From Phytoactinopolyspora mesophila (GTDB lineage Bacteria > Actinomycetota > Actinomycetes > Jiangellales > Jiangellaceae), in NCBI RefSeq assembly GCF_010122465.1, contig NZ_WLZY01000001.1, positions 930,001-994,000 of the forward strand: DNA of 64,000 nt. Direction: 5' to 3'. Shown piece by piece: positions 1 to 8,760 of the stretch. A program made the translations under genes and the position numbers. Positions within the stretch are counted from its first letter, which is position 1. Each line of letters opens with the position of its first letter. The notes under the pieces are model-generated. The model was not told the DNA's origin, made no database searches, and was given only the letters and a program-made list of their open reading frames with translations.

Positions 1-797
1 GCCGCCACGACGGCCATCTGCCGTACGGCGTCCCACTGTGCTTCCTCCAGCATCCCCGGATCGAGCGAAATACCCATCGAGAAAGTGGTCATGTCGTCGG
101 AATCGCCCGAGTAGTACGTGCCCTGGTGATGGATGTCGATCATGTAGTGCGGCAGGAAGTCGGCCCACAGATACCAATGTGCTTGCGACTCCACGGCGCG
201 GTGCCGGGTGTAGTTGTCGAATACGGAGTCCGGCAGCGGCGCCAGGCCCCCGTCCACTCGGATCGAGTTGACCAGGTCGAACGTGTCCCGGTCCACGCCC
301 CAATCCCGGTTGAGGTCGATTCCGTGGACAGTGTCCTGCCGGATGTAGGCCTCGTAGCCGTCCGGGTTGTACAACGGAATCACCACGAACGTGATCTCCT
401 CCAGCACCTCGCGGGCATGCTTCCCGCCAGCCGCCAGTTGCTTCAGGAACGCAAGCGAAGCCTCCGCTCCGTACGGCTCGTTGCCGTGGATACGGCCCTG
501 GACCCAGACCCGGGTATCTCCGGATCCGATGTAGGCCACGCTCAGCGAACGGCTCTCGCCGCTCAGGCCGATCTCCTCCACTTGGACCGCGCCCTTGCTG
601 CGCGCCTCGATCGCTTTCAGCTCAGCTTGGACATCCTCATAGCTGAGCATGGCAGACCGGTTCGGGTCCTCCTGCCCCGGTGGGACGTGCGGACCTCCAG
701 GCTTGCCGGCAACGGCGACGCCGGCCGAGCCGGCCACCAACGCCAGAACAAGCATGCAGACGAACAAGATCGGGTGACGACGGTGTGGGCGGCTCAT
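1..797 (-). CDS. M14-family zinc carboxypeptidase, secreted (3' end cut off by the window)
   Basis: A secreted metallocarboxypeptidase that would remove C-terminal residues from peptides outside the membrane. The N-terminus has an RPHRRH basic stretch, a hydrophobic core and a likely signal-peptidase site after AVA at about residue 30. The zinc-binding HxxE motif is HGNE (H104, E107). Downstream are an NPDGYE segment, a DLNRDW segment typical of the substrate-binding Asn-Arg pair, and a later His-rich MIDIHHQGT segment that probably supplies the third zinc ligand. The ATG at 797 is the first start in frame and directly follows a promoter-like sequence. About 265 residues are visible; the catalytic Glu near the C-terminus lies outside the window. 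The gene appears to stand alone. The family call is secure, the peptide substrate unknown. Confidence 0.88.
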   Translation of the reverse strand, partial: MSRPHRRHPILFVCMLVLALVAGSAGVAVAGKPGGPHVPPGQEDPNRSAMLSYEDVQAELKAIEARSKGAVQVEEIGLSGESRSLSVAYIGSGDTRVWVQGRIHGNEPYGAEASLAFLKQLAAGGKHAREVLEEITFVVIPLYNPDGYEAYIRQDTVHGIDLNRDWGVDRDTFDLVNSIRVDGGLAPLPDSVFDNYTRHRAVESQAHWYLWADFLPHYMIDIHHQGTYYSGDSDDMTTFSMGISLDPGMLEEAQWDAVRQMAVVA

Positions 798-846
798 GGA
801 CGTCCCTTCTGCCGGCGGCGCACCGACGAAATGTCGGCCCTATGAC

Positions 847-876
847 GTATAGCACACTGTCGTCACAGAAAGTCAA
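847..876 (-). promoter_or_regulatory. Promoter for the M14 carboxypeptidase gene
   Basis: On the minus strand a TTGACT -35 box (871-876) is followed after 18-19 nt by CTATAC/TATACG (847-852) as the -10 box. It lies about 50 nt upstream of the carboxypeptidase ATG and is the only AT-rich stretch in this gap. Confidence 0.6.
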
Positions 877-878
877 TA

Positions 879-1042
879 AGAACCCGCGCGAATAGGGGCG
901 CCGGATAGGGAGCGGGGTCGGGCGCCTGGATAGCAAGGCCGAGGAAGGAGTCGCACTGGGTTTGTGCGTCGACTGACGAGAACGCAGCTAGCCAGGATGC
1001 CCGGGCCCGCGAGCCCGGCGACTCCCTATTCGCGCGGGTTCT
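879..1042. repeat. Compound inverted-repeat element, 164 bp
   Basis: Two perfect 19-bp arms (879-897 and 1024-1042) in inverted orientation bound a segment with nested complementarity. Inside are a second pair reading CCTGGATAGC / GCTAGCCAGG (one mismatch), a hairpin GTCGCAC/GTGCGTCGAC, and a 6-bp hairpin CCGGGC/GCCCGG with a 6-nt loop. The arm tip AGAACCCGCG recurs in the palindrome at 48575-48590. No ORF of substance is present. It could be a miniature mobile element or a structured RNA; the sequence alone does not decide. Confidence 0.6.
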
Positions 1043-1130
1043 AAGCGGGCCACGTGTTGATCAGGTCATCGCGCCTGGAGATGTCTCACCTCCGGCTCAG
1101 TCGCGCACCACTGCCCCGTCACTGGTGAAA

Positions 1131-1169
1131 CGACGTTGGCGCACGGGCGAAACCCGTGCGCCAACGTCG
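1131..1169 (-). terminator. Terminator hairpin after the liv operon
   Basis: A perfect 17-bp stem (1131-1147 with 1153-1169) with a 5-nt CGAAA loop lies 24 nt beyond the stop codon of the substrate-binding protein gene. There is no clear U-tract, as is common for actinobacterial terminators. Confidence 0.75.
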
Positions 1170-1192
1170 CGTTCACATCACACCGGCGGCAT

Positions 1193-2569
1193 TCAGGCGC
1201 AGGCCGATGTGTACTCGTAGGCGTCGGCCGTCTCACCGGTGACGTCCGCCTCGACCGTCGACACACCGAGCGGGGCGTCTTCGTCGGGGCGGTTGATCAC
1301 CGCGGTGCGCGTGGCGGTCTCGTCCGGGTCGCCGCCGAAGGTAGCCGTGGGCAGCATGCCCTCGTAGTCGACCTCGAGCCCATCCACCGCCGACCGCAGG
1401 CCGGCCCGGGTCAGGTCTTCGTTCGCGGCCGCAGCTTCCAGAGCCGCCTTGATCGGGTACGACCACACCCAGCCGAAGATGAAGCCCTCATTGTCCGGCA
1501 GGTCGCCTCCAACTGATTCACGCATGGCTTCGTGCCCGGCTGTGTCCGCCTCCCAGCCTTCCCACGGAGCGATATGCAGGTAGACGGCCTTCAGCGCCTC
1601 ACCCGCCGGGGAGTCCAGCAATGCGGGGTTCCACGTAGGCACCGAGCCGAGGAACTGGCCCTCGAAACCGTTGGCGATCGAACCGCCGACGATCGCTGCC
1701 GCCTCGGCCGGGCCAACGGCAAGTACGACGACGTCCGCGCCGCTGCCCACGACCTGGCCGATCGCCGCGTCCTGCGAGCCGACGACGGCGTCCGGGGCGG
1801 TCTCGACCCAGCCGGCGAACTCCACGTCGTTCGCCTCGGCCCACGCCTCGACACCGGCCGCGGAGTCTCCTCCGTAGTCGCCCGGGTAGCCGACAGCGAG
1901 AACCGACGACGGCTCCGCGACATTCGCAGCGGCCCAATCCAGGCCGATCTGCGACTCGATGCAGTACGAATACCCCGACTCCAGGATCAGACCCTGGTCG
2001 CTGTCCTCGAAGTGCCAGCCCGACCACCACGTCGCCGGGGCGCCGATGACGTCGTCGCTGTCCATGTCGGACAGGATCGCCTCGGTGGGTTCCGTTCCGA
2101 GAGTCTGGGCCAGCGCCAGGATGTTCGGCTCGATCTCCCGGTACCGGGCGCTGTGCTCCTGCGGGTCGTACAACGTGTCGCGAGTGTACGTCGCGATGTC
2201 GATGTCGAAGCCGCCGATGCCGCCGTCCTCGTTCACCCGCTGCCAGAAGGCGCCCTGACCGGCCGTGATGGGGATCGCCAGCGCCGCGAACGGCCCTTCG
2301 CTCAGGTCGGACAGCACACCCAGGTAGATACAGCCGTTGTCCGGATTGACCGCCTCCGGGCACGGCTCCTCGGTGACGCCGATGTCGAAGGCGATGCCGT
2401 CGGCCTCTCCCTCATCCGGCGGCTCGTCCTCGTCGGCGGGGTCGTCTTCTTCGGTGACCTCCGGGGTCTCGTCTTCGGCGCCGTCGTCGTCATCGACGGC
2501 ACAGGCCGTCGCCATCAACGCCACCACTCCGAGCACGGCGACCAAGCGCCGTGTCTTGGTACTTTTCAT
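1193..2569 (-). CDS. Branched-chain amino acid-type ABC transporter substrate-binding lipoprotein
   Basis: The extracellular receptor of the Liv/HAAT-type importer encoded directly upstream. The 458-residue product starts MKSTKTRRL, has a hydrophobic stretch, and a lipobox-like MATAC with C23 as the likely lipidated cysteine. An Asp/Glu-rich linker of about 40 residues follows, then a type I periplasmic-binding fold. The SD GAGGAG lies 7 nt before the ATG. It is the last gene of the operon livF-livG-ligase-livH-livM-receptor and is separated from livM by 45 nt, the longest gap in the operon. The ligand is unknown. These receptors bind amino acids, amides, aromatic acids or other small acids, and the acyl-CoA ligase in the same operon suggests a carboxylic acid (inference). 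Confidence 0.88.
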   Translation of the reverse strand: MKSTKTRRLVAVLGVVALMATACAVDDDDGAEDETPEVTEEDDPADEDEPPDEGEADGIAFDIGVTEEPCPEAVNPDNGCIYLGVLSDLSEGPFAALAIPITAGQGAFWQRVNEDGGIGGFDIDIATYTRDTLYDPQEHSARYREIEPNILALAQTLGTEPTEAILSDMDSDDVIGAPATWWSGWHFEDSDQGLILESGYSYCIESQIGLDWAAANVAEPSSVLAVGYPGDYGGDSAAGVEAWAEANDVEFAGWVETAPDAVVGSQDAAIGQVVGSGADVVVLAVGPAEAAAIVGGSIANGFEGQFLGSVPTWNPALLDSPAGEALKAVYLHIAPWEGWEADTAGHEAMRESVGGDLPDNEGFIFGWVWSYPIKAALEAAAANEDLTRAGLRSAVDGLEVDYEGMLPTATFGGDPDETATRTAVINRPDEDAPLGVSTVEADVTGETADAYEYTSACA

Positions 2570-2614
2570 CGGAATCTCCTCTTTCTGTCGGTTCGGATCA
2601 GTGGTCGGTTGTCG

Positions 2615-3826
2615 CTAATGCGAGAACGGCCAGGCCTTCCAGTAGTTGCGGACTCTGATCCACAGTCCGTACAGCCCACGAGGTTCAAGGACGAGGAACA
2701 CCACGATCAACGCCCCGAACAACATCGTCTGGAGCTGGAAGACAGACAGGAAACCGCTGCCTGGGCTCGTGGAGATGAAGGGCACGACGTCGGCCAGTTC
2801 CGAGACCAGCCGCGGCATGAGCACCACGAATGCCGCTCCCAGGATGGATCCGCTGATCGTGGCGATGCCGCCGATCAGGATGACGGCCAGGAAGTCGATG
2901 GACAGGAACAGGTTCCAGTTGGTGGGGGTGACCCGGCCGATCACCAGCACCAGCAGGGCTCCGGCAATACCCGCGTAGAACGACGAGATCGTGAATGCCA
3001 GTGTCTTGGTGCGCTGCAGCGACACACCCATCACCGCGGCCGCCACGTCCCGGTCTCGCACAGCGGCGAAGGCCCGGCCGAGTTTGGACCGGGTCAGATT
3101 GCGGGCGGCGATCGCCATCACGACGAAGATCGCGAAACAGACGAAGTAGAACACCGCTTCGCGCGAGAGGATGTGGCCGAACACGTGGTAACGCGCGCGT
3201 AGATCCAGGCCGAACAGGACCGGCTCCGCGGGTGCCCGGCCGACGCCGGCTCCGCCGGTGATCGAGCGCGCTTCCTTGAAGATGTGCTCGCCGATGAAGA
3301 CCAGGCCGAGGGTGAGGATCGCCAGGTACAGTCCTCGGACCCGTGCCGCCAGCGGTGCCACCAGCAGCCCGACGGCGGCCGGCACTATCCCGGCCATCGG
3401 CAGCCAGATCGCCATGTCGAGGCCGAGACCGACGACGCTGTCGGTTGCCTCCCCTCCGAAGATCGCCGCCGTGTATGCGCCCAGGCCCATGAAGAACGCA
3501 TGCCCCAGGGACACCTGCCCGGCGTAGCCGGTGATCAGGTTGAGCCCGATGCCACCGATCGCGAAGATGAAGACCGTCGTGAGCAGGCTGGTCAAGTCGC
3601 GGCTGAGCACAAACGGCAACATCAGCACGACGGCGACCAGCGCCAGCGTCCACGCGCGCTTCGCCGGGGTGTTCCAGATCGCCTGATCAGCGCCGTAGGA
3701 CGTGTAGAGCATCGGGCGCCCCCGCAGACCTCCGCGCCGGCCTCCGAGGAAGCTCCCACTGCGGCCCCCGGACGGCCCGCCGCCGGCCGGGCGGCCACGT
3801 TCGGGTGCTGTGGTGGTTCCGGTCAT
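2615..3826 (-). CDS. livM: Branched-chain amino acid-type ABC transporter permease LivM
   Basis: Membrane-spanning half of the importer that pairs with LivH. The start is taken at the ATG at 3826, whose ATGA overlaps the livH stop; reading further upstream in this frame only runs through livH in the wrong phase. The 403-residue product has a Gly/Arg-rich cytoplasmic N-terminus of about 35 residues. Multiple transmembrane segments and the LivM signature NLITGYAGQVSLGHAFFMGL follow. The EAA-like region near GRAFAAVRDRDVAAAVMGV would contact the ATPases LivG/LivF. Family assignment is firm; transported substrate unknown. Confidence 0.9.
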   Translation of the reverse strand: MTGTTTAPERGRPAGGGPSGGRSGSFLGGRRGGLRGRPMLYTSYGADQAIWNTPAKRAWTLALVAVVLMLPFVLSRDLTSLLTTVFIFAIGGIGLNLITGYAGQVSLGHAFFMGLGAYTAAIFGGEATDSVVGLGLDMAIWLPMAGIVPAAVGLLVAPLAARVRGLYLAILTLGLVFIGEHIFKEARSITGGAGVGRAPAEPVLFGLDLRARYHVFGHILSREAVFYFVCFAIFVVMAIAARNLTRSKLGRAFAAVRDRDVAAAVMGVSLQRTKTLAFTISSFYAGIAGALLVLVIGRVTPTNWNLFLSIDFLAVILIGGIATISGSILGAAFVVLMPRLVSELADVVPFISTSPGSGFLSVFQLQTMLFGALIVVFLVLEPRGLYGLWIRVRNYWKAWPFSH

Positions 3827-4722
3827 ACGCGCTCCACCTCTCGGGTGCCGAACAGGCCGTACGGCCGGAACACCAGGACGACGATCATGATCACGTAGGG
3901 CACGACGACGTCGAAGTTCGCGCCGAGCCACGGCGCGTATTGGGGCTGGTAGGTACGCGTCAGCGCCTCGGCCACACCGATGAACAACCCCGCGTAGACC
4001 GCACCCTTGATGGAGTCCAGCCCACCGACGATGATCACCGGCAGTGCCTTCAGCGCGACCAGCGCCAGGACCGCGTCGAACCCGCCCGCCGCGGTGCCGA
4101 TGAGCATCCCGGCGAGCGCGGCCAGCGCGGCGGAGATGGCCCAGGCCAGGCCGAACATCCGGCCGACGTTCACGCCCTGGGCAAGGGCGACCTCCTGATC
4201 CATCGAGGTGGCCCGCATGGCCAGCCCCAGCCGGGACCTCGCCAGGAACAGCCCGACGGCACCGATGGCCACCATCGAGATGACGATCTTCGCGACGTCG
4301 ACCTGCGCGACCCCGATGCCGAAGACCGACATCCGTTCCAGGCCCCACGGGTCGCCGACGGTTCGGACCTGGGCACCGATCAGGCGATGGGCGACGACGA
4401 ACAGCACGATGAACACACCGACGGTGACCATGGCCGCGGCGAACGGCAATTTGCCCACCATGGGCCGTAACGCCACCCGTTCCGTGGCCAGGCCTACGAG
4501 CGCCAGCACAGCCATCGCCGCGATGACGGCCAGCGGGAACGGGATCCCCACGCTGGTCGCGAAGACCGACGTCACGTAGGCGCCCAGGATCATCAGGGCG
4601 GGCTGCGCGAAGTTGATCACACCAGTAGCGCGGTAGATGATCACGAAGCCGACGGCCAGCAACGCATAGGTGCTGCCGATCCCCAGCCCGCGGATCAACC
4701 CCAACGAGATCAGCTCGCTCAC
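3823..4722 (-). CDS. livH: Branched-chain amino acid-type ABC transporter permease LivH
   Basis: Second permease subunit of the importer, 299 residues with about eight hydrophobic segments. The N-terminal GLGIGSTYALLAVGFVIIY and the ATGVINFAQPALMILGAY segment are typical of LivH. It overlaps the acyl-CoA ligase gene upstream and livM downstream by 4 nt each, so translation of the whole operon is probably coupled. The Liv complex would be LivH-LivM in the membrane with LivG and LivF on the cytoplasmic face. Confidence 0.9.
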   Translation of the reverse strand: MSELISLGLIRGLGIGSTYALLAVGFVIIYRATGVINFAQPALMILGAYVTSVFATSVGIPFPLAVIAAMAVLALVGLATERVALRPMVGKLPFAAAMVTVGVFIVLFVVAHRLIGAQVRTVGDPWGLERMSVFGIGVAQVDVAKIVISMVAIGAVGLFLARSRLGLAMRATSMDQEVALAQGVNVGRMFGLAWAISAALAALAGMLIGTAAGGFDAVLALVALKALPVIIVGGLDSIKGAVYAGLFIGVAEALTRTYQPQYAPWLGANFDVVVPYVIMIVVLVFRPYGLFGTREVERV

Positions 4723-6614
4723 GTGTGGACCTCCGTCAGGTCGCCGCCGGGGAACTTCTTGGTGCCGCCGTACATGTCCTCGATCAGGTCCCCGAACCGG
4801 TCGTGCAGTGTGGCCCGTTTGACCTTCTGAGTGGCAGTCAGCTCGCCGTCATCGTGATCGAGCTCTTTGGGGAAGGTCCGGAACTGGCGGATATTCTCGA
4901 CCCGCGCGAAATTCTCGTTGACCTGTTTGACGATGCCTTGGATCAGCTCCAGGACCTCACGCTTCTCGGTGAGGTCGCGATAGGTGGTGTACGGGAGCCG
5001 CCGACGCTGCGCCCAGTTGCCGACCGTCTCCAACTCGATGCCGATCAACGCGGTCAGGTAATTTCGCCTATCCCCGATCACGACGGCTTCCTTGATGAAC
5101 GGGGATGTCTTCAGCGCGTTCTCGATCTCCGACGGTGCGATGTTCTTGCCTCCGGCGGTGATGATCACGTCTTTGATCCGGTCGACGATCTTCAGATGTG
5201 ACCCGTCCACCCACTCGCCGACGTCCCCGGTGTGCAGCCAGCCGTCGGCGTCCAGCACCTCCGCCGTCTTGTCGGGCTTGTTCCAATAGCCGGCGAAGTT
5301 GGCCGGATGCCGGGTGAGCACCTCGCCGGTGGCTTCGTCCAGGCGCAGCTCCGTGCCGGCGTGTGGCTCACCCACCGTGCCGAGCTTCACCCGGTCGCCA
5401 CGAGTTCCGGTGGCCACGGCCGAGTTCTCCGTCATGCCGTAGGCCTCCCGGATCACCACGCCGATACCGAAGAAGAACTTCAGCACCTCCGGGGCGATCG
5501 GGGCAGCACCCGAACCACACGCGCGGACCTTGCGCAGCCCGATCCGGTCGCGCAGAGCCCGGAACAGCAATGGATAACCGAGCGCGTATAGCAGCCGGGT
5601 CCGTGCGGTCGGACGCCCCTCGCTTCGGACGAGATCGTCGGCGATCCGTCCCGCCAGCGCCATTCCGGCGCCATAGACAAGCCGCTTGAGACGGGACGCG
5701 GTGCTCATCCTGATCTGGATTCCGGCGTGGATCTTCTCCCAGATCCGCGGCACACCGAAGAACAGCGTCGGCTGCACCTCGCGCAGGTTCGCGGCGACGG
5801 TGTCGATCGATTCGGCGAAATGGACCGTGGTCCCCGCGGCCGCGTTCACCCAGATAGTGGCCGCCCGCTCCACGACATGGCACAGCGGCAGGTAGGACAA
5901 CGTCACGTCGCTGGAGTGCGGGGGCGGGTCGTAGAGGCCTGAGCCGGCGCCGAGCGTGTCAGTCGCGAAGGACACGTTGCGTGCGGTGAGCATCGCGCCC
6001 TTCGGCGGGCCGGTGGTTCCGGATGTGTAGATGAGGGTGACGACGTCGTCGGGCTCGGCGGCTGCGGCGGCATCGTCGAGCAGCGTGGGATTCGCGGCCA
6101 GGTGCTCCCGGCCGCGCTCGATGAAGTCCGGCCAGAACAGCAGCTTCGGGTTCTGGTACTCACGCACCCCGCGCGGCTCGAGGTACACGATCCACTCGAG
6201 ATCCGGACACTGGTCTTCCACGGCCAGCGCCTTGTCCACTTGCTCCTGGTCCTCGGCGACCAGCACCCTGGCTCCGGAGTCGCGCAGCAGGTAGGCGACC
6301 TCGGCCGGCGGGTTGGTCGAGTAGAGGCCGACGCTGATCGCGCGGATCGCCACACACCCGACATCGGTGTAGAGCCACTCGGGACGGTTCTCCGAGTGGA
6401 TCGCCACCCGGTCCCCCGGCCCGACCCCGAGCGCCGCCAGTCCGTGCGCCACCAGCCCGACGTTCTCCCAGTAGCCACTCCAGGTGATGTCCTGCCAGAT
6501 ACCGAACCGCTTCTCTCGCAGGCAGACCCGGTCCGGATCCTGCTGCGCCCACGCGCGGATCCGTTGCGGGATGGTTCGCCAGGTCTCTACGGTGCTGGCC
6601 TGCGTCGTCGTCAT
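4719..6614 (-). CDS. AMP-forming acyl-CoA ligase (long-chain type, FadD15-like)
   Basis: Activates a carboxylic acid to its CoA thioester through an acyl-adenylate. The 631-residue length and motifs fit the long-chain acyl-CoA synthetase group. They are the P-loop-like LIYTSGTTGPPKGAM, the A5-type YGMTENSAVATG, the hinge region GWLHTGDVGEW, and GGKNIAPSEIEN of the mobile C-terminal domain. The gene is embedded between livG and livH with 4-nt overlaps on both sides, so it is an integral part of the transporter operon. The simplest reading is that the imported compound, or a product of it, is a carboxylic acid trapped as a CoA ester; this is inference from context. Aromatic or branched acids cannot be excluded by sequence reading. 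Confidence 0.87.
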   Translation of the reverse strand: MTTTQASTVETWRTIPQRIRAWAQQDPDRVCLREKRFGIWQDITWSGYWENVGLVAHGLAALGVGPGDRVAIHSENRPEWLYTDVGCVAIRAISVGLYSTNPPAEVAYLLRDSGARVLVAEDQEQVDKALAVEDQCPDLEWIVYLEPRGVREYQNPKLLFWPDFIERGREHLAANPTLLDDAAAAAEPDDVVTLIYTSGTTGPPKGAMLTARNVSFATDTLGAGSGLYDPPPHSSDVTLSYLPLCHVVERAATIWVNAAAGTTVHFAESIDTVAANLREVQPTLFFGVPRIWEKIHAGIQIRMSTASRLKRLVYGAGMALAGRIADDLVRSEGRPTARTRLLYALGYPLLFRALRDRIGLRKVRACGSGAAPIAPEVLKFFFGIGVVIREAYGMTENSAVATGTRGDRVKLGTVGEPHAGTELRLDEATGEVLTRHPANFAGYWNKPDKTAEVLDADGWLHTGDVGEWVDGSHLKIVDRIKDVIITAGGKNIAPSEIENALKTSPFIKEAVVIGDRRNYLTALIGIELETVGNWAQRRRLPYTTYRDLTEKREVLELIQGIVKQVNENFARVENIRQFRTFPKELDHDDGELTATQKVKRATLHDRFGDLIEDMYGGTKKFPGGDLTEVHT

Positions 6615-7384
6615 GCCGTCTCACCCAGGTAGGCCTTGATGACCGCGGGATCGTTCTGCACAGCCGACGGCGGCCCCAGCGAGATCCACTGTCCGAAGTC
6701 GAGAACCAGCACCCGGTCGGCGATGTCCATCACCAGTCCCATGTCGTGCTCCACCATGATCATGGTGATGCCGAGCTCGGTCCGGATATCGAGGATGAAC
6801 CGGGCCATGTCTTCGGTCTCCTCGACGTTCATCCCGGCCACCGGCTCATCCAGCAGGAGCAGCTGAGGAGCCATGGCCAGCGCCCGCCCGAGTTCGACCC
6901 GCTTCTTCAGCCCGTACGGCAGCATCCCCACCAGGCTGCGGCGGATGGCCTCGATCTCGAGGAAGTCGATGATGTCTTCGACCGCGCGCCGGTTCTCGAT
7001 CTCGGCTCGCTTCGCCCGTCCGGCGTACACGAGCGCGGACAACGTGCCGTAGTTCAGGTGCTGATGCCGGCCCAGCATCAGATTGTCCAGAACGCTCAAG
7101 TTGTCGAACAGCTCGATGTTCTGGAACATGCGCGCCACGCCGCGCCGGGCGATGTGATCCGGGCGTTGTCCCAGCAGCTCTTCGCCGCGAAACCGGATCC
7201 GGCCCTGCTGCGGGCGATAGACGCCGGACAGGCAGTTGAAGATGGATGTCTTCCCGGCGCCGTTGGGCCCGATGATGGCGAACAGCTCGCCGTCGTCGAC
7301 GGTGAAACCCACCTGATCGATCGCCGTCATGCCGCCGAAGCGCAGCGTCAGGTCGTCCACCTCGAGGAGCGGAGCGGCAGTCAT
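6611..7384 (-). CDS. livG: Liv-type ABC transporter ATP-binding protein LivG
   Basis: Cytoplasmic ATPase of the importer. Walker A is GPNGAGKTS, the signature is the LivG-typical PYGLKKRVELGRAL, and Walker B is LLLLDEPVAGM. The ATG at 7384 is chosen over the GTG at 7393 because it gives the same ATGA overlap with livF seen at the other junctions and has GAGGTGG about 5 nt upstream. The product is then 257 residues. Its stop overlaps the ligase start. Confidence 0.9.
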   Translation of the reverse strand: MTAAPLLEVDDLTLRFGGMTAIDQVGFTVDDGELFAIIGPNGAGKTSIFNCLSGVYRPQQGRIRFRGEELLGQRPDHIARRGVARMFQNIELFDNLSVLDNLMLGRHQHLNYGTLSALVYAGRAKRAEIENRRAVEDIIDFLEIEAIRRSLVGMLPYGLKKRVELGRALAMAPQLLLLDEPVAGMNVEETEDMARFILDIRTELGITMIMVEHDMGLVMDIADRVLVLDFGQWISLGPPSAVQNDPAVIKAYLGETA

Positions 7385-8166
7385 GACAGCCACCTCTTCC
7401 GGCGCTTGTAATGCTTGACATCTCGGAAGGAAACCGCGCCTTCGTCGGCGAGGCCGAGATAGAACTCGCGGATGTCGTCGTCAGCCCGAAGTGCCTCCGC
7501 CGACTTGTCCATGACGATCTTGCCGGTCTCCAGAACATAGCCGTGTGAGGCGACGGACAGCGCCATGGCCGCGTTCTGCTCGACCAGCAGGACAGCGGTG
7601 CCTTGCTCATTGATCTCGAGGATGAGGTCTTTCATCTGCTGGACGAGCAGCGGCGCCAGCCCGAGGCTGGGTTCGTCGAGCAGGAGGTAGTCCGGCTGGG
7701 CCATCAGCGCACGGCCCATCGCGAGCATCTGCTGCTCACCACCCGACAGGTAGCCGGCGACCTGAGTGCGACGCTCGGCCAGGACGGGGAACAGCGTGTA
7801 CGCACGCTCCAGTCCGGCCCCGATCGTGTCGCGGTCCGCGGTATGGGCGCCGATGCGCAGGTTCTCCTCGACAGTGAACTCGGTGAAGATCCGCCGGCCT
7901 TCCATCACCTGCCCGATACCAGCCGCCACCGTCCCCGGGGCGTCGAGATGGTCGATCGGGCGGCCGTCCAGGGTCACGCTGCCTCGCGTGATCGAGCCGC
8001 GGTGGATGTCCAGCAGGCCGGTGATCGCCCGCAGAACTGTGGTCTTGCCCGCTCCGTTGGCCCCCAGCAGCGCAACGATCTCGCCCCTGGGCACCTCGAG
8101 CGTGACACTCTTCAGTACGAGGATGACGTCCTCGTACACGACGTCCAGGTTTTCGATCGCCAGCAC
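7381..8166 (-). CDS. livF: Liv-type ABC transporter ATP-binding protein LivF
   Basis: Second ATPase and first gene of the liv operon, 261 residues. Walker A is GANGAGKTT, the signature is YLSGGEQQMLAMGRAL, and Walker B is YLLLDEPSLGLAP. The GTG start at 8166 has a GAGG SD. The C-terminal extension after about residue 235 (FYLGLADEGAVSFRDVKHYK) is longer than in many LivF proteins and includes basic residues. The promoter candidate lies 67-95 nt upstream. Confidence 0.9.
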   Translation of the reverse strand: MLAIENLDVVYEDVILVLKSVTLEVPRGEIVALLGANGAGKTTVLRAITGLLDIHRGSITRGSVTLDGRPIDHLDAPGTVAAGIGQVMEGRRIFTEFTVEENLRIGAHTADRDTIGAGLERAYTLFPVLAERRTQVAGYLSGGEQQMLAMGRALMAQPDYLLLDEPSLGLAPLLVQQMKDLILEINEQGTAVLLVEQNAAMALSVASHGYVLETGKIVMDKSAEALRADDDIREFYLGLADEGAVSFRDVKHYKRRKRWLS

Positions 8167-8215
8167 TCAGGCCTCGTTTCGTCGCCCGGCAACCATCACG
8201 TGACAACCACTTAAC

Positions 8216-8228
8216 TCACCAGCGGTGA
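8216..8228. promoter_or_regulatory. Short palindrome downstream of the liv promoter (operator candidate)
   Basis: TCACC-AGC-GGTGA, an inverted repeat with 5-bp arms, lies just downstream of the putative -10 box of the liv operon, where a repressor could act. Weak support from sequence alone. Confidence 0.3.
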
Positions 8229-8232
8229 TAGG

Positions 8233-8261
8233 TTCCTACTCGCCAGTAGCTTTGGTGTCAA
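8233..8261 (-). promoter_or_regulatory. Promoter of the liv operon
   Basis: On the minus strand a consensus TTGACA (8256-8261) is followed by a 17-nt spacer and TAGGAA (8233-8238). The -35 box is perfect and the spacing ideal, while the -10 box is weak. The rest of 8262-8453 holds an imperfect inverted repeat (CGACGTGTGCGCAC near 8322 and GTGCGCACGTCGG near 8430) but no gene that I can support. Confidence 0.55.
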
Positions 8262-8453
8262 TGGTTATCGGCCAGCTGTGGCCAAGCTGTTCGGAAATGT
8301 GTACCCGTTCCGACATCGGCGACGTGTGCGCACCAACGCGCCATTGCGGGCATGGCTCGCTGGGCACACGTAGACCTTGGTGAGATACCGATTTCCGACC
8401 GGCCTCCAGCGTGCCATGCCGCACTCGGGCGTGCGCACGTCGGAAGGCGGCGC

Positions 8454-8708
8454 CTACTTCCAGCGGAAGTGCACGAAGACCCGGCCGAAGTTGTCGGAGT
8501 CCTTCTCCACGCGGTGGTAGAGAGCCTTGATCTCCTTCTGCTGCAGGAACCGCAGCACACGTTTCTTCAACTGACCAGACCCCTTGCCGGGGATGATCTC
8601 GACGAGTTTGGCCTTCTTCTCCACAGCCTCGTCGATGATGTCGCGTAGCTGGCGGTCGATCTCCCCACCGCGGTTGTAAACGTCGTGCAGATCGAGCTTG
8701 AGCTTCAC
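8454..8708 (-). CDS. Small Smr-domain protein
   Basis: An 84-residue protein that is essentially one Smr (small MutS-related) domain. It opens with the LDLHDVY segment that carries the conserved Asp-x-His, continues with KLVEIIPGKGSGQLKKRVL (the usual H/IPGKGxG loop), and ends in a beta-strand VFVHFRWK. Smr domains bind and often nick branched DNA or act on RNA in translation quality control; which applies here is unknown. GTG start at 8708. Monocistronic, on the same strand as the liv operon but upstream of its promoter. Confidence 0.75.
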   Translation of the reverse strand: MKLKLDLHDVYNRGGEIDRQLRDIIDEAVEKKAKLVEIIPGKGSGQLKKRVLRFLQQKEIKALYHRVEKDSDNFGRVFVHFRWK

Positions 8709-8760
8709 CTGACATATCGTCCCCCGCGCACACGAGCCGCCGCAAGCGGAGCCACCCCCG

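Noticed and set aside
1532-3202. Long open frames antisense to the substrate-binding protein and livM
   Set aside because: The minus-strand products are clear members of known families with SDs; the opposite frames give Arg/His/Gln-rich nonsense typical of antisense frames in GC-rich DNA.
3827-4348. N-terminal extension of livM through livH
   Set aside because: It lies in the wrong phase over livH; the ATG at 3826 has the ATGA junction and begins the conserved LivM sequence.
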